Below the pieces are notes generated by a model. It was not told the origin of the DNA and searched no databases. It worked only from the letters and a program-made list of their open reading frames with translations. Of a stretch of DNA of 64,000 nt, positions 1 through 11,200 are shown one piece after another. Positions within the stretch are counted from its first letter, which is position 1. Each line of letters begins with the position of its first letter. The DNA comes from Thamnocephalis sphaerospora (Eukaryota > Zoopagomycota > Zoopagomycetes > Zoopagales > Sigmoideomycetaceae), in contig KZ992429.1 of the NCBI GenBank assembly GCA_003614735.1, positions 223-64,222 on the forward strand. The letters run 5' to 3'. The position numbers and the translations under genes are program-made.

Positions 1-775
1 CCGAAGACGAGGCCGAGATTGCCGTCAGATGCGATGCTGGCGACAAACAGCGTCTCGGCCCACTGCGCTGCCGGAGCACGCACGACCTAGATTTTCGTCT
101 GCTGGTCAGCGCGTGTGCAGACGGCAGCATACCGTCGCTACTTGCCTTGCAGTTCATTTTGCTCGCCGCGCTCGCTAGCACGGCGTCCGCAGCTGGATCA
201 GACTGCGCGGCCAACACCACCAGACCGCCCTCGGTGGTGAAGATGCCAGCTTTTTCCGCGGCAATTGCCTCGACCGTGTCGCCCAGCAGGCGCTGGTGAT
301 CCAGTCCGATTGGCGCCACGACACATGCTAGCTTGCATGGGTTTGCAGCTTCAGCAGCTGATGCGGGTGTGTGCCCCGCATTGGTAGCATCCAGTCGGCC
401 GCCCAAGCCGCACTCGACCACCGCCAAATCGACGCGTGCGTCATCAAAGGCAAGCCATGCCACAACGGTCTCGCGTTCAAACTCGGTCGCAGCCAGGTTA
501 TGCATCGTGGCAGTGGCGTCTACACGCTCACGCAGCTGGCGCCACGCGTCTAGCGATAGCGCCACCCCGTTTAGGCGGATTGCGTCTCGCGGGTGCAGAA
601 AATGCGGTGACGAATAGGTGCCCACGCGCAAGCCCGCTTGTCGGAATATGCTGGCCAGGAATGCCACAGTGGAGCCTTTGCCATTGGTGCCGGCTATGTG
701 AAGGAATGGGACACGCTGCTGCGGCTGGTCAAGCGCCGCTAGCAGTGCCGTGGTACGCTGTAGACCCAAATCCAT
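1..775 (-). CDS. FOL3: Dihydrofolate synthase / folylpolyglutamate synthase (partial, 3' end outside window)
   Basis: Enzyme of the FolC/Mur ligase family, which adds glutamate to dihydropteroate or folate using ATP. Exon 1 runs 775-146 (210 codons). It shows the P-loop motif HIAGTNGKGSTVAFL near residue 25, then VECGLGGRLDATN and a GLDHQRLLGDTVEAIAAEKAGIF-type block, all FolC hallmarks. The ATG at 775 begins MDLGLQRTTALL, the usual N-terminus. Exon 1 joins exon 2 (86-1, reading VVRAPAAQWAETLF) only through a GC-AG intron at 145-87 (AAG|GCAAGT...CTAG); GT donors nearby give the wrong phase. The C-terminal half lies beyond the left edge. FOL3 rather than MET7-type FPGS is preferred from the short N-terminus, but the two are hard to separate from half a protein. 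Confidence 0.88.
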   Translation of the reverse strand, partial: MDLGLQRTTALLAALDQPQQRVPFLHIAGTNGKGSTVAFLASIFRQAGLRVGTYSSPHFLHPRDAIRLNGVALSLDAWRQLRERVDATATMHNLAATEFERETVVAWLAFDDARVDLAVVECGLGGRLDATNAGHTPASAAEAANPCKLACVVAPIGLDHQRLLGDTVEAIAAEKAGIFTTEGGLVVLAAQSDPAADAVLASAASKMNCKASSDGMLPSAHALTSRRKSRSCVLRQRSGPRRCLSPASHLTAISASSS

Positions 776-1082
776 GCTGGAGCAACAAGAAGAAAAGGCG
801 CAATGGCGTGCTTTCTGTGGGTAGAGACGGAGAACAACTATGTATTGAAAGTAGGACGCCGCACACGCCAATCGCAGTATCAGCTGGCTAACAAGTGCGG
901 CGGCAGAGCGGGAGCGACAGAGCACGATGGTCGCGCCAGAGCGGCGTGCTCTGCCCGTCACCTCATTACTTTCTAGTGTACGGATGTGGGAACGCGCGTG
1001 CACATATGCGCGTAAGCAGCGCAGTGGCAGCACATGCGCGAAGCGAGACAGCGCAGCGGACATCCGCCACGATGCCCGCCAT
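776..1082. other. Intergenic, FOL3 promoter side / NoxA 3' side
   Basis: About 300 bp between the FOL3 start and the NoxA stop, both on the minus strand. It should hold the NoxA 3' UTR and the FOL3 promoter. I saw no convincing coding exon or RNA gene; the short plus-strand frames here lack any recognisable motif. Confidence 0.5.
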
Positions 1083-2761
1083 CTAAAAGTTCTCCTTATT
1101 GTAGTAGAAGCGGGTGCCCTCCCTGCTCGGCTGCGTGTATGTGTTGCAGGCAATGTGCAGCTGTCGGCCAAGCGGCTTTGGACCGCAGAAGAAGACACCA
1201 ATGTCGGTGTCCGGATGGTGGTGCGACAGACCGCTGAAGATCTGGTCGAGATTCGGCCGGCCATAGTGCGTCGGCGAGCGCAGACCGGTAACGGCATCCT
1301 CAAAGCCTTCCTCGTCATTCTGGATCACGTTGTGGATTTGATCCTCCTTGAGGCGGCCAGTCAGATAAGTGTGGATCTCGATAAACTGCTCAATATCCTC
1401 GTCCTCGATCGCCTTGAGCAGATCCTGGAACCACTCAAAGGCCTGGTAGTCGCGGCAGACCCAGAAAAAGTACACCTTGCGTAGTCGTGTGTTGGTGGTC
1501 GGATAGTTGACACGATACCAGATCGACTTGAGAATGGACGCAAACGGCGTGACGCCAATGCCTGCGCCAACCAGCATGGCCACTTCGTACTTGAACACAT
1601 CCTCGCTAGCCGAACCAAACGGACCATCGACCATTAGACGTGGCAGCAGTCGGTTAATCTCGCCGTCTGGCTCGGAGCTCTTGGGCGCCTTGCTGTTCAC
1701 ATCACAGCCCAGCTTCTGGGCAAAGCTGCGGGTAAAGTCGCCGACCACACGGATGTGCACCGAGATAAAGTCCTCCTCGGGCGCGGACGTGAGCGTGAAC
1801 GGATGCCACTGCCACAGGCTGACTTCGGGGCAGCAGATGAAGATGTACTGGCCCGCCTTGGTCTTGCAGGCATCCTTCTTGATCTGCACTTCGACGACGT
1901 TGGACGGATGCATCACCACCTTGGTAATAAACGTCGTCTGGCGACCGCGCCATTCGCGCAGCGCCCGCTCGCCCAAATACAGCAGACCGCTGGCAATCCA
2001 GTACTTCCAGAACGCACCAGCATTGGCACACTGTGGCGGGCGGTCGGGCCTGACAATACAGAATGCGCCGTGGAACGCCCAGAAGCCGAAAAAGATAATG
2101 AACAGATGGTGCGTATACCAAAACGTTTCAAAGTTGCGGCGGCGCACGCGCTTGACGGCGGTGAACACGATCAGAATCAGCGCGATCAGCATGATGTTGC
2201 CGGTGTAGCCAGGGCCGTTGGTGAACCATTGTACGGCCCAGTTGCCGTTCTCCGGCATCTTCTCAGCCAGTGTCATGTAGTTGAAAATGTGCGCAATCGT
2301 GTGCACCCACGAGAAGAAGAAGATGGTCCATCCGATCGCCTTGTGGAATGGAATGGCATCATCAAACGGAATCACGCGGTTCAGCGGCGTGGTGCGCAAC
2401 AGCGAGATAACATTACGGCAGACTGGGAACAGGATGATACCAGCACAAACGTGCAGACAAAGCGCCGACGCACGTGCTACCGACAGCGGCACGGTACCAA
2501 ATAGGCCGCGCATAGTCTTGAAGTTGTCGCTGACCGCGTAGTTGAGATAGGCCAGCGTGAAGACCATGGCCATGGCGATCGACCAGACACCCATAAACAG
2601 CACCTTTTGGCCTGTGGATAAAAAGATCAGCAGTGGTGTAACCGCCATGTGCGCCACTAAGCCAGGAACGTACCATCATTGACCATCCATGCCTGTACGC
2701 GGTGCTTGAGCGTTAGCCGCGCCGGCGCTGCCGAGGGATACTGCTGGTAGAGATTCAGCAT
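1083..2761 (-). CDS. noxA: NADPH oxidase, NoxA/gp91phox-like catalytic subunit
   Basis: Membrane flavocytochrome that passes electrons from NADPH through FAD and two haems to O2, making superoxide; in fungi Nox enzymes act in hyphal fusion and differentiation. Two exons: 2761-2674 (starts MLNLYQQYPSAAP) and 2611-1083, with a GT-AG intron 2673-2612; total 538 aa. The first exon joins as ...VNDGQKVLFMGVW, the normal Nox start of helix 1, so the longer open frame beginning at 2657 reads into the intron. Visible are the haem histidines in HKAIGW, HTIAHI and THHLF, the FAD motif HPFTLTSAPEE, the NADPH-binding GAGIGVTPFASIL, VFFCGPKPLG, and the C-terminal KENF. There is no EF-hand extension, so it is NoxA/B rather than NoxC type. 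Confidence 0.95.
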
Positions 2762-3727
2762 GCTGAGCAGCGACTGTCAACGAGTTGGCCCAAACGGATT
2801 AGCGCAGTGTTGCCGCAGCTGCGAAAGACGAGTGGGAAGCAAAGGGACGGGATTGCAGGAGCGTACAGTCGGCGGTGCACGTAAAGGCAAAGTACTAGGC
2901 AAAGCTAGCCGACCAGCGGAAGGCAGTGAGGTACAGCCGGAGTATCGGCAAGCGAAAAGGCTCGTTCACTCACACGCCGCGAAGCAGCGCCAGATAAGAG
3001 AGGGCGGTGAAGGCGCAGTACGCGTGGTGCAAGCCAAGACAAACAAAGTGCGTAAGAGCAGGTCAGCGAGCTGCCAGCGGCCGACAGCGTGTTGAGATGA
3101 GGGCAAGTGTGGGGAGAAGAAAGCGGCGGCGAGTGCCGGCCAGCTCAAAGGCTTAATACACACATTGAAACGGCCGCATAGGCTTTGTAACAAGTCTCCC
3201 AACAAGTGTACCATCGGCCGTGCCGCGTGCCACTCGTATAGGCGTTACTTGCAGGTGCCGTAGTCGGGGCGAGCGTGCACAGAGTCGCACAACATACAAA
3301 CACCTACCTAGCAGGTACAGCAGCTCCAAGACGACAACAGCGGAAAAAGATGAATGGCACAGGCGGAGATGGCGAGAACACTATGAATAGCAGCTATATA
3401 TATACATATACAACAGACACTAGGTATCTTGTCGGCAAGCGTGGGCAAGTACTGTTGCTTCTAAACGCGCAAATTAAGGTTGAAACAAGGCCAAGGAGCT
3501 CAGATGACGGGTAGACAGCTAGACAGAGCGTGCGGTGCGACCAGAACAATACAGGTAGACTAGACAGGAAAGAAGCGCTTTCACGCGCAGCGACGCGTCG
3601 CACGCGAACCAGTGGCCACTGCAAGCGCCGGGTCACGTGCGACGACTGTTTTCTGTGCATGCTGTCTGCCCATCTGCGCAGCGTTTCTTGTTCGGCTCCT
3701 GTTGTTGCGATCACCGCCCATTCCACC
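2762..3727. other. Divergent intergenic region between NoxA and TFA2
   Basis: Nearly 1 kb between two divergently transcribed genes. It should hold both promoters and 5' UTRs. Short frames on both strands are low-complexity or Cys/Ser-rich and match nothing I know. The only clear element is a TA-rich tract at 3394-3410. Confidence 0.5.
3394..3410. promoter_or_regulatory. TATA-like alternating TA tract
   Basis: The tract ctatatatatacatata lies about 320 bp upstream of the TFA2 start and 630 bp upstream of noxA. It could serve as a TATA element or simply be a weak AT microsatellite; distance argues against a core TATA for either ATG unless the 5' UTR is long. Confidence 0.25.
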
Positions 3728-5058
3728 ATGTCGTCCTCGCTGCTTGCTGCGCACGACAAGTTCAAGAAGCGCATGGCCGCACAGCCGGTGCTGCAGCGCG
3801 CCATGCCGCTGGCTAGACCGGTGGCTGCAGCGGCTGCGGGCGGAGGCACGGTGTCCGACTCGGGCGCTAGCGACACTTCGACCTCGTCCAGGCTGAAACG
3901 TCCTCGGGCTGGTGTGTGCTGCAGCGTTCTAGCGATGAGGGTGACGGCGTACAGCAATCGCTGATGATGGTTGCACTCGCATAGCGCCAAAATTGGCCAC
4001 GGCAGGAAGCGCTGGGGACGAAATGAAGATGCGCTTCTACAAAGTGATGAGTTACATCAAGGTACGGGGCGTTGTATTCAGGAAGGCAGCCCGTTGCAAA
4101 TACTAACGCCATGTATGGCCTATGCGAGCAGAAGCACGACAGTCCGTTGACAATGGCCGAGATGAAAAAGCATACTAGCGTTGACATTGCCAAGGATCCA
4201 GCTCTTTTCCAGGCACTGTCCCAGAATGCCAAAGTGACCTTCAACGCGGAGAATGGCACGTTTGCGTACAAGGTAAGCGCGCACAGTTAGAGCGTGACGT
4301 AAGATGACATGATGGTGACAGAGTATGAGCGGTTATTAGCCAGAGCACAATGTCAAAACCAAGGAAGAGGTGCTGGCGCTTTTGCGGGATGGTGCTGGCG
4401 CAGGCGGTATCGAGCTGTGTGAGCTTAAAGACTCCAATGCCAATGTGGCCAAGCTCGCCGAGGTGCGTACATGTCACCAGGCCATCTGCATGTAACACGC
4501 TACTCACAGCTGCAACCGGCGCTAAATGCAGGAGCTGTCTGCCAGTGGCGATGTCTTGATTGCGCGCAATCGCGATGGCACAGCACGGATTCTCTACTAC
4601 AATGACACATCGTTGAACACAGCCATGGACGAAGGTATGCTAGTGCGATGCATACCGTGGACTACAGTATGACAGGTCCTTACACGTCAAACGGGCAGAG
4701 TTTAAGGCAATGTGGCGCAGTTTGAAGGTACCAGACGAGGCAGACCTGCCAAAGCGCATGGCCGAAGGTAGGACATGGCAAGTGTGCACACCTGCATAGC
4801 TGGCTAATCCGAGTCATCCACAGCTGGCTTGAAAACGATGGACGTGTTCGACACAAGTGTGAAGCGAGAGGTAGGTGACACAGAGACGCGTTTGCTACGA
4901 TTTATCGCGGTGCTGATACTTGTAGCGACTAATCGTGACGCTGTGCCAACATCTAGCCAAAGATGAAGCGGCCAAAACAACGTACGCGAAAGGGCAAGAT
5001 CACAAACACCCATTTGGAGGGCATCGACCTTACGCAGGACTATGTGCCTTCCAAGTAG
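3728..5058 (+). CDS. TFA2: Transcription initiation factor IIE beta subunit
   Basis: Small subunit of TFIIE, which with TFIIE-alpha recruits TFIIH to the RNA polymerase II preinitiation complex. Eight exons join in frame to 281 aa: 3728-3911, 3985-4061, 4132-4272, 4340-4462, 4532-4634, 4699-4767, 4824-4870 and 4957-5058. The N-terminus MSSSLLAAHDKFKKRM is typical. Two winged-helix segments follow: MRFYKVMSYIKKHDSPLTMA and the block with YKPEHNVKTKEEVLALL, GGIELCEL and ILYYND. The basic C-terminal tail ends NTHLEGIDLTQDYVPSK, as in other TFIIE-beta proteins. The second intron carries a perfect TACTAAC branch point at 4101-4107. The XPB subunit of TFIIH, its functional partner, is encoded 15 kb away. 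Confidence 0.93.
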
Positions 5059-5199
5059 ATCAGGTACATTTGCATGCTGCGAAAAATCAGCATGTGTGGC
5101 TTATAGGATAAAGGCGAACCATGACAATGACGCTTGCTGTGCGCGGCAATTACATTTTTACTTTACACTGTGAGGAAACAGTAGCGACTTGGGTTGTAC

Positions 5200-7748
5200 T
5201 TAGACCGTCTGTATTCTGTCCAACGCCAGTCGGTGGAATCGGTTCAGACATTGCACAAAACGGAGGCCGTTCTGGATGTTGAGCGCTAATCAGCATCGTA
5301 CCAAGTTATTTGTCGCAGCACGCGACCACGTACCGGGTTTGTACACAGTTGCTGAAGAAGTACCGAAGCACCTTCGCGTACAAGTGGCGACGTGTGGAAC
5401 AGACATGCCGCAAGCGGCTGGAGGCCGCCTTGACTTTGTGGAAAATGGGACAATAGCTATGTCGCCCAGCGTGACGATCGTTAGACATGCACAAGTACAT
5501 GCATGCGCATGATATCCTCTGTGTCGCACCTCGATAATCTGATCGTCGTTGGTCGTACTCCTGATCATCGCGTCCAGAATAGCCTCGATCTCGTCGGTGG
5601 GCAGTGGCCGTGATGAACGAAGCTTGGCAAACTGTCGCTGCACATCGAGTGTGTGTACCGTGCGCGTGCGCAGAAACTTGCCAAAGTCCTCCTTGTAGTA
5701 GCGATACGAGATTGAACGGCGCCACCCTTCTATCCGCCACTTGTTGAGGCGGATTTCACGGCGCTGGGTGGTTTCGTCCGCAAAAAACATGCCGTGGCCC
5801 AGCAGATCCGTGCTGTCGGGCGTATTCTTTTCGCTAAAGCCGATATCTGTCTGGCCGTACACTGCCGTCTCATACCGCGCAGCAAGCTGAACAAAGCGCC
5901 GCACATAGTCGTGGAATTTGGTCCGGATGGCAATCTCGCTGTAGTGTGCTTGAATGGCAAGCAGAACCTATTTGCAAAGACCGGCGACCAGTGTGCGAGA
6001 CGGTCAACATCAACGCAAAGCAGTGCGCTATTCACGATGACCCACCTCCTGCATAAACTCTACATCGTACGGATCACGCATTGCCGAGCGGCTGCTTCCC
6101 TCCTCAATGTTGCTGCGCTCGCCGTCCTTGCCGCCACTTTTTGCCTTGCGTGCAGGCGCGATTTTGCTGCTCACAATGATGCGTCCCGTCTTGACGTCGC
6201 ACAAAACATCCCACCACTCGGCATGATCTTTAAACGCCGGATTGGTGACACCAGCGATATAGCCAGGGCTGCAGTCAAATAATCACATGGTGGTCGATTA
6301 GCAACCGCTAGCATAGGAGCGAAACATGCAACCTACCAGGAAAGCAAGTCGTCTAAATGTGCCAGGTTAGCGTAGGGAAACGCGCGCTCCGTAAAGCCGC
6401 GCAGTACGGCGCCTCCACCGCTGCCTAGAGCGCAGGCAGCAAGCACGTGGTTTGCCACTTCGCCGGCAGGACGCTCATGTCCAAGAAAGATGATTCGCTT
6501 CTGAGTGAGCAGCGCATTCAGTAGCACAATAATGGGCGGTGTGTAGGCGCCAGACGTCATCAGATGCGGATGAAATGGCGGCGAAAAGTAGGCGGTCGAC
6601 GACGAAGCGGAGAGCGACGCTGGCGTCATGCCCTGTGAAAAGGTCGACGCCAGCTTGATCAACGAGAACTGCGCAGGCGCACATCCCTGGTCAGCCGCCC
6701 GTACAGCAATCCATCACACGCACCGTTTCACTACCTACATCGCCAACCTCTTCGGCATAATTGGTGAGTGGCACACGGATTGGAATGTTGATGCCGTCGT
6801 AGCAGAGCGAGGCCTCAAAATATTTGCGATCCTTTCGTGCTCCTGCAAGAGGCGATGGCAGCTCAGCCGCCGGTTTGGATGTGTGCACTGGCGCCGCCAG
6901 GTCGATATAGGTGCTGCGCTTTACATCGCCAGAATCGTCCGATAAATCGCGACTCTGCATTCCGCGTTCTGCCGCCGCAATAAACTTTTCCTCAAACAGA
7001 TCGGGAATATCCCAGGAACGCAGGATGCTCTTCTCTGGCGAAGTAAACGCTGGCATCCGACTGAGATCGAGCGAGTTGACGGTGCGAAAGAGCACGGCCA
7101 GCACCTCCACCGACGGCGATTGGTAGTACTTTTCCATCGCCAGCAAGAGCACCGCCTGGTCGCAAGCGCGATTAGCAGATACCCCAAGTGCTTGACAATT
7201 AGGGGGCGCGTACCTTGAAAATATCCACCGCTGGAAAGCTGACGCAAATTGCCATGGCCTTTACCAGAGCACCACTAGCGACAAACCAGAAGCATCAGCT
7301 GCCTGTGTATTCGTGTAAACCCACACGATCACCGCCTGCGTACCGCCGCGCTTGCGAATCGTGCTTGGTCCGCACCAGATTCAACACATAAAGAAGCGGC
7401 TTTTGCTCGGACGCGGAGTTGCCGCTCGCCTTGGCCGCACCTTCCGCCGGCGAGGTCTCACTACCGTCCGCGTGCTCGGTGGGTCGCCTACAGTTTAGAA
7501 AGAACAGCGTCCAGTCCTCCTCGCGCAAGTGGGCGCCATCCGGCAGCATTTGCTCGGCTAGAAAGCTAGCCATCAGCCGCGCAGGTTAACAGGCGTGCCG
7601 CTCATTCCAGCTCCATTGTCGTCACTCACTTCTCATCCGCACCCGTCGGTTCGGGATACTGGTGTGCGAGTGACGAGCCACGGTCAATGTCGAATTCGGC
7701 CAGCAGAATGTGGCGTACATGATTGAACTGGCGCGACTTGACCGTCAT
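5200..7748 (-). CDS. AFI1: Afi1/Mesa-type DENN-domain protein (SPA region)
   Basis: Fungal polarity and vesicle-traffic protein of the DENN superfamily; Afi1 docks the Arf3 GTPase. Nine exons join to 669 aa: 7748-7630, 7565-7344, 7274-7214, 7155-6739, 6668-6337, 6268-6046, 5967-5530, 5456-5345 and 5285-5200. Family landmarks: [20 protein letters not shown] at the N-terminus, [35 protein letters not shown], then [20 protein letters not shown] (the DENN core), [20 protein letters not shown] and a C-terminal [20 protein letters not shown]. The penultimate donor was chosen as GTACAA at 5344; a weaker GTGGTC donor a few codons later is also in frame. It is divergently paired with FANCI across about 500 bp. 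Confidence 0.82.
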
Positions 7749-8253
7749 CTTGAGGCCAAGGGTAGGGAGTTGGCAGCGGTGGAATGTGGAAATGAACGGT
7801 GCGTGGCGGCTGCGCCTGTTCGCACGTTAGAAGCCAGTTGCCACGTGACTTTCAACGTCGCGCTCTGTGAGCCGCCTGGGATGTTGACGCAGCTCTACGA
7901 TGGATTTCAGGGGTCAGACTGCATGCATGCATACACTCTCCAGCTGTACGGCTGCGAGCCAGAGCGGTGCTTTGGCGACAAGTGGCATGGAGTAAAGATG
8001 CACCGCAAAAGACCGTTGCCTAGTCGCTTGCATCATATGGGCTGAATGCGTGATCCTGCTGCATCTTTGTATTCAGGTGCGAACGCTATGCGACATTTGG
8101 TCTAGCTGAAGTGGCAGTGTGAGTAAACCTAACGATAATTTGGTTGGATCAAACCGGTTCTGTGGCTGCTCAGTTGGACGCGTTCACGAAAACAACGCGA
8201 AACGTACGCGCCAACTTGACCCACTCAACAACGCCAACTGGGCAACACGCAAC
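7749..8253. other. Bidirectional intergenic region AFI1/FANCI
   Basis: About 500 bp between divergent starts. An additional 5' FANCI exon could lie here, since the frame at 8119-8253 is open upstream of the chosen ATG. No other structure was recognised apart from a short ATGC-rich palindromic run at 7920-7935. Confidence 0.4.
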
Positions 8254-11200
8254 ATGGAGCTCGTCGAACGTTTACGCGTGCATTCAGTCACCGCAACGGC
8301 AGCCGTGGTCGAGACGACCGGTAGTCAGACGTTCGAAGAGCTTACCACGGTTGTGCAGCATTGCGAGAATGAAAAGGCAGGTGCCCTGTTGGCAAAGCCA
8401 AAGTTTGTAGAGCACGCACTTATGGCGGGTGTCAAGTAGGCTGTAGACGCGTTACACATGCTGCTTGCTGGTGATATCGAGGGCATGAACGACGAGGGAC
8501 GACTAGGCTGTCTACGCAGTCTGGTGCATGGTGCGGACGCGCAAGAGCTGTCAAACAGCGCAGCCACGCTATTGCGCGCGCTTACCTACATGCGATAGCC
8601 GCAAGTGTTTGTCGGGTAACGGAAGACTCCCCAGAAAAGCCGCTTTTGCAAGAGCTTTTTGAGACGACGATATCCTGGTGCGTACTGCATATCCAGCCCA
8701 CAATAGCCTTGTGCTCCGCTGACTGTGCGGTGGCTGCTACTTACAGCCTAAGCAAGGATCTGAACACGCTTTCGAATGGACGCGACTTTGCCGAGCAGGT
8801 GGTGAGCATCTGGTCGCTACATGTAGGTAAACGCGCTAGGCAGACTACTCTAGATGCTAGACAGCTGAGGTAGCCGCGGCAACTCTAGCTTGCTTCACTT
8901 GCGGATCAGACTATAGCCGAAGCATTGGAGACATTGTTGGACCTGGCCATTCACGAAAAGCATCGAGCACCTGCGTGCGGTGCACCGCTCATTGCCTCAC
9001 TTCTCTGCAGAATCAGCAACGCTGGCATGGTCGAGCTTACTGGTGGTGGTGGTGGTGGTGCGGCCAAGCAGCGCTGTTCGGGTCCTACGGCAACAGATAT
9101 GCTCATTGACAGGCTGACTGGCGCAAGAGTGCAGCCGGATCTCGTGGTGCCGTTGCTTACTGCATTCCATGGCATCACACTCACCAATGACCAGCTGGTC
9201 AAACTCGTAGATCAGTGGATCAGGTGCGCATGATGGCGATCGACTGGCTGTGAATACTAGGCGTCAGCTTATAGCTTTGTCGGATAGATGCATCGATGAG
9301 GTTCAACCGGATGAGCTCCCTACCCTTGTGTATCAGCTGGCACTGTATGCGACAAAGGTACATATGCAGCGCTCGTTTGCTTTTTACAAGGCACGACTCG
9401 CTTACCGGTGTGAGCATTTAGGCACCCCGACTGCCTGTGATTCCAGGCATCCTTGCTGCCTTTAGTCGGAACGATCAGCGCAGCAAGACGTCTGATGGTA
9501 AAGCACATAGCTTGGATGAGGCGGCTATACAGGCGCGTGCCCGTATCGAGGGCACCGTGATATTTCATCTTTGCTTCACTCTTGGTCAGGACAAGGTACG
9601 CTATGGAATTCAATAGCTGTTGGACAGTACAGCATACTAAGTCTGCTGCTGCTGCTGCTGCTGCTGCCCGTAGACGCTTTGTGAAGCACTGATCAAGTCT
9701 GTCAAGGCAGACTATAATACACTCATATCGCCGTTTACGCTTAGTTGTCTACTCACACTAGCGCGTAATTATCGCTATACAGATCAGGTAAGCTGCAATA
9801 GAGTGGTGGTGTGACAGCAGCTAAGTGATTTTGTCGGCCACCAGATACTGGATCTTCTCAGTTCCTTGCTTGTCACTAGCGCTCGTGACAGTCTAAGACT
9901 TTCGGGTGCACCTTGGCTTGCTGGTAAATTCAGCCTTGGTGAGCGCCAATGCGCATAACTAATCAAGCTATGCCTGTGCCAGCGTATGCCGAGTTGCGTG
10001 CAATACCGCTGTTTTCCCTGCTGCGCAATGTGGTGTCTCGAACCACCCAGGGTGCCGATCGTGCCATTCAGCCGATGGTGCAATTGCTAGTAACCACGAT
10101 CGATCAATGCTCCCCAAATCACGGCGAAGCTGGCGCACGCGCCACCAAAAAGGAAGACTCGCAGCACATGCTCGCTCAGGATGCCACCCAGCTGCTCGCT
10201 TATGTGTTTGAAGTATGTAGACACTATCGTGCATGGCCACCTTACCTGACTAATATGTTTGGAAACGATGCTTTTCGACAGCGCTGCGAGTCGACCCGAG
10301 AGACACTGCTGGACACTATTTTTGAGCATCTAGCTTTGCACGCCGACTCGGCTGACGTCTATGTTGGCGTGCTGGACCTTGTAGCAAAGGAAAGCTGTGC
10401 TGCGTTGCTGGAGCGCTCGCATAAGGTATCATTCAAAGCTATACGTTGCATCGCTGAATCTAATGCAATCAGCGCGTATAGATCAAAGAAATCGTTAGCC
10501 TTTTGCCGACCATGAAGACTCGCACAGCAATGCGATTATTGCATGCTTTGTCGCCATTACTGGATGCCAGCAGACAGCTACTTGATAACTTGCTGTTGCT
10601 GGCAAGAAAATGCCTATTCTCTAGGTAGGCATTATATCGCTTTGCGGGAAAAGTTAGCGATAACGATGACCCACACCTTGCCCAGAGATGCAATAGGCCG
10701 GGAAAACGCACTCCATGCTTTGTCGACTGTTGCACTGCTTGATCTGACATGTTTAGATGAGGGAGGCGGATGTTCTGAGCGTGCAGATGCGTACCGCCGC
10801 GAAGTGATAGGTGCGCATTGCGACAGAGATATGTCGTGCACAAGGACTAATAGTGGCTTTGCATTGCAGGTATGATAGCGCGTACCACATACCAGAGTGC
10901 ATATTCGCGTGCAACAGCCTACGAACATCTATGCGCGCTGGCCTCCATACACCCGGTGGGGATTCAGTCGTTGGCCAGTCATCTCCTTGCACAGGCCGAA
11001 GAATGGGTTGACTTAAACCGTGAGCAAGGTTCACCTGTGCGCCTGGATCTACTCGTGCGTGGTAGCTTTGAACAGGCAGCCATGACCCACACTGCTTTTC
11101 CACAGCTTTTACTGCTCCTGGAACGTTGCGTCATGCTATCTCAAAAGGGTGGCGAGCACATAACTGGGTTTTTAAGGCGCGTTGTCTCGCGACTTGCAAG

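Noticed and set aside
1755-2504. 249-residue plus-strand frame, and a 233-residue one at 1507-2208
   Set aside because: Antisense shadows of the NoxA coding exon; no domain features.
1083-2657. NoxA starting within the long open frame at 2657
   Set aside because: That start is a GTG and the segment 2673-2612 is an intron; a spliced exon at 2761 gives the conserved N-terminus.
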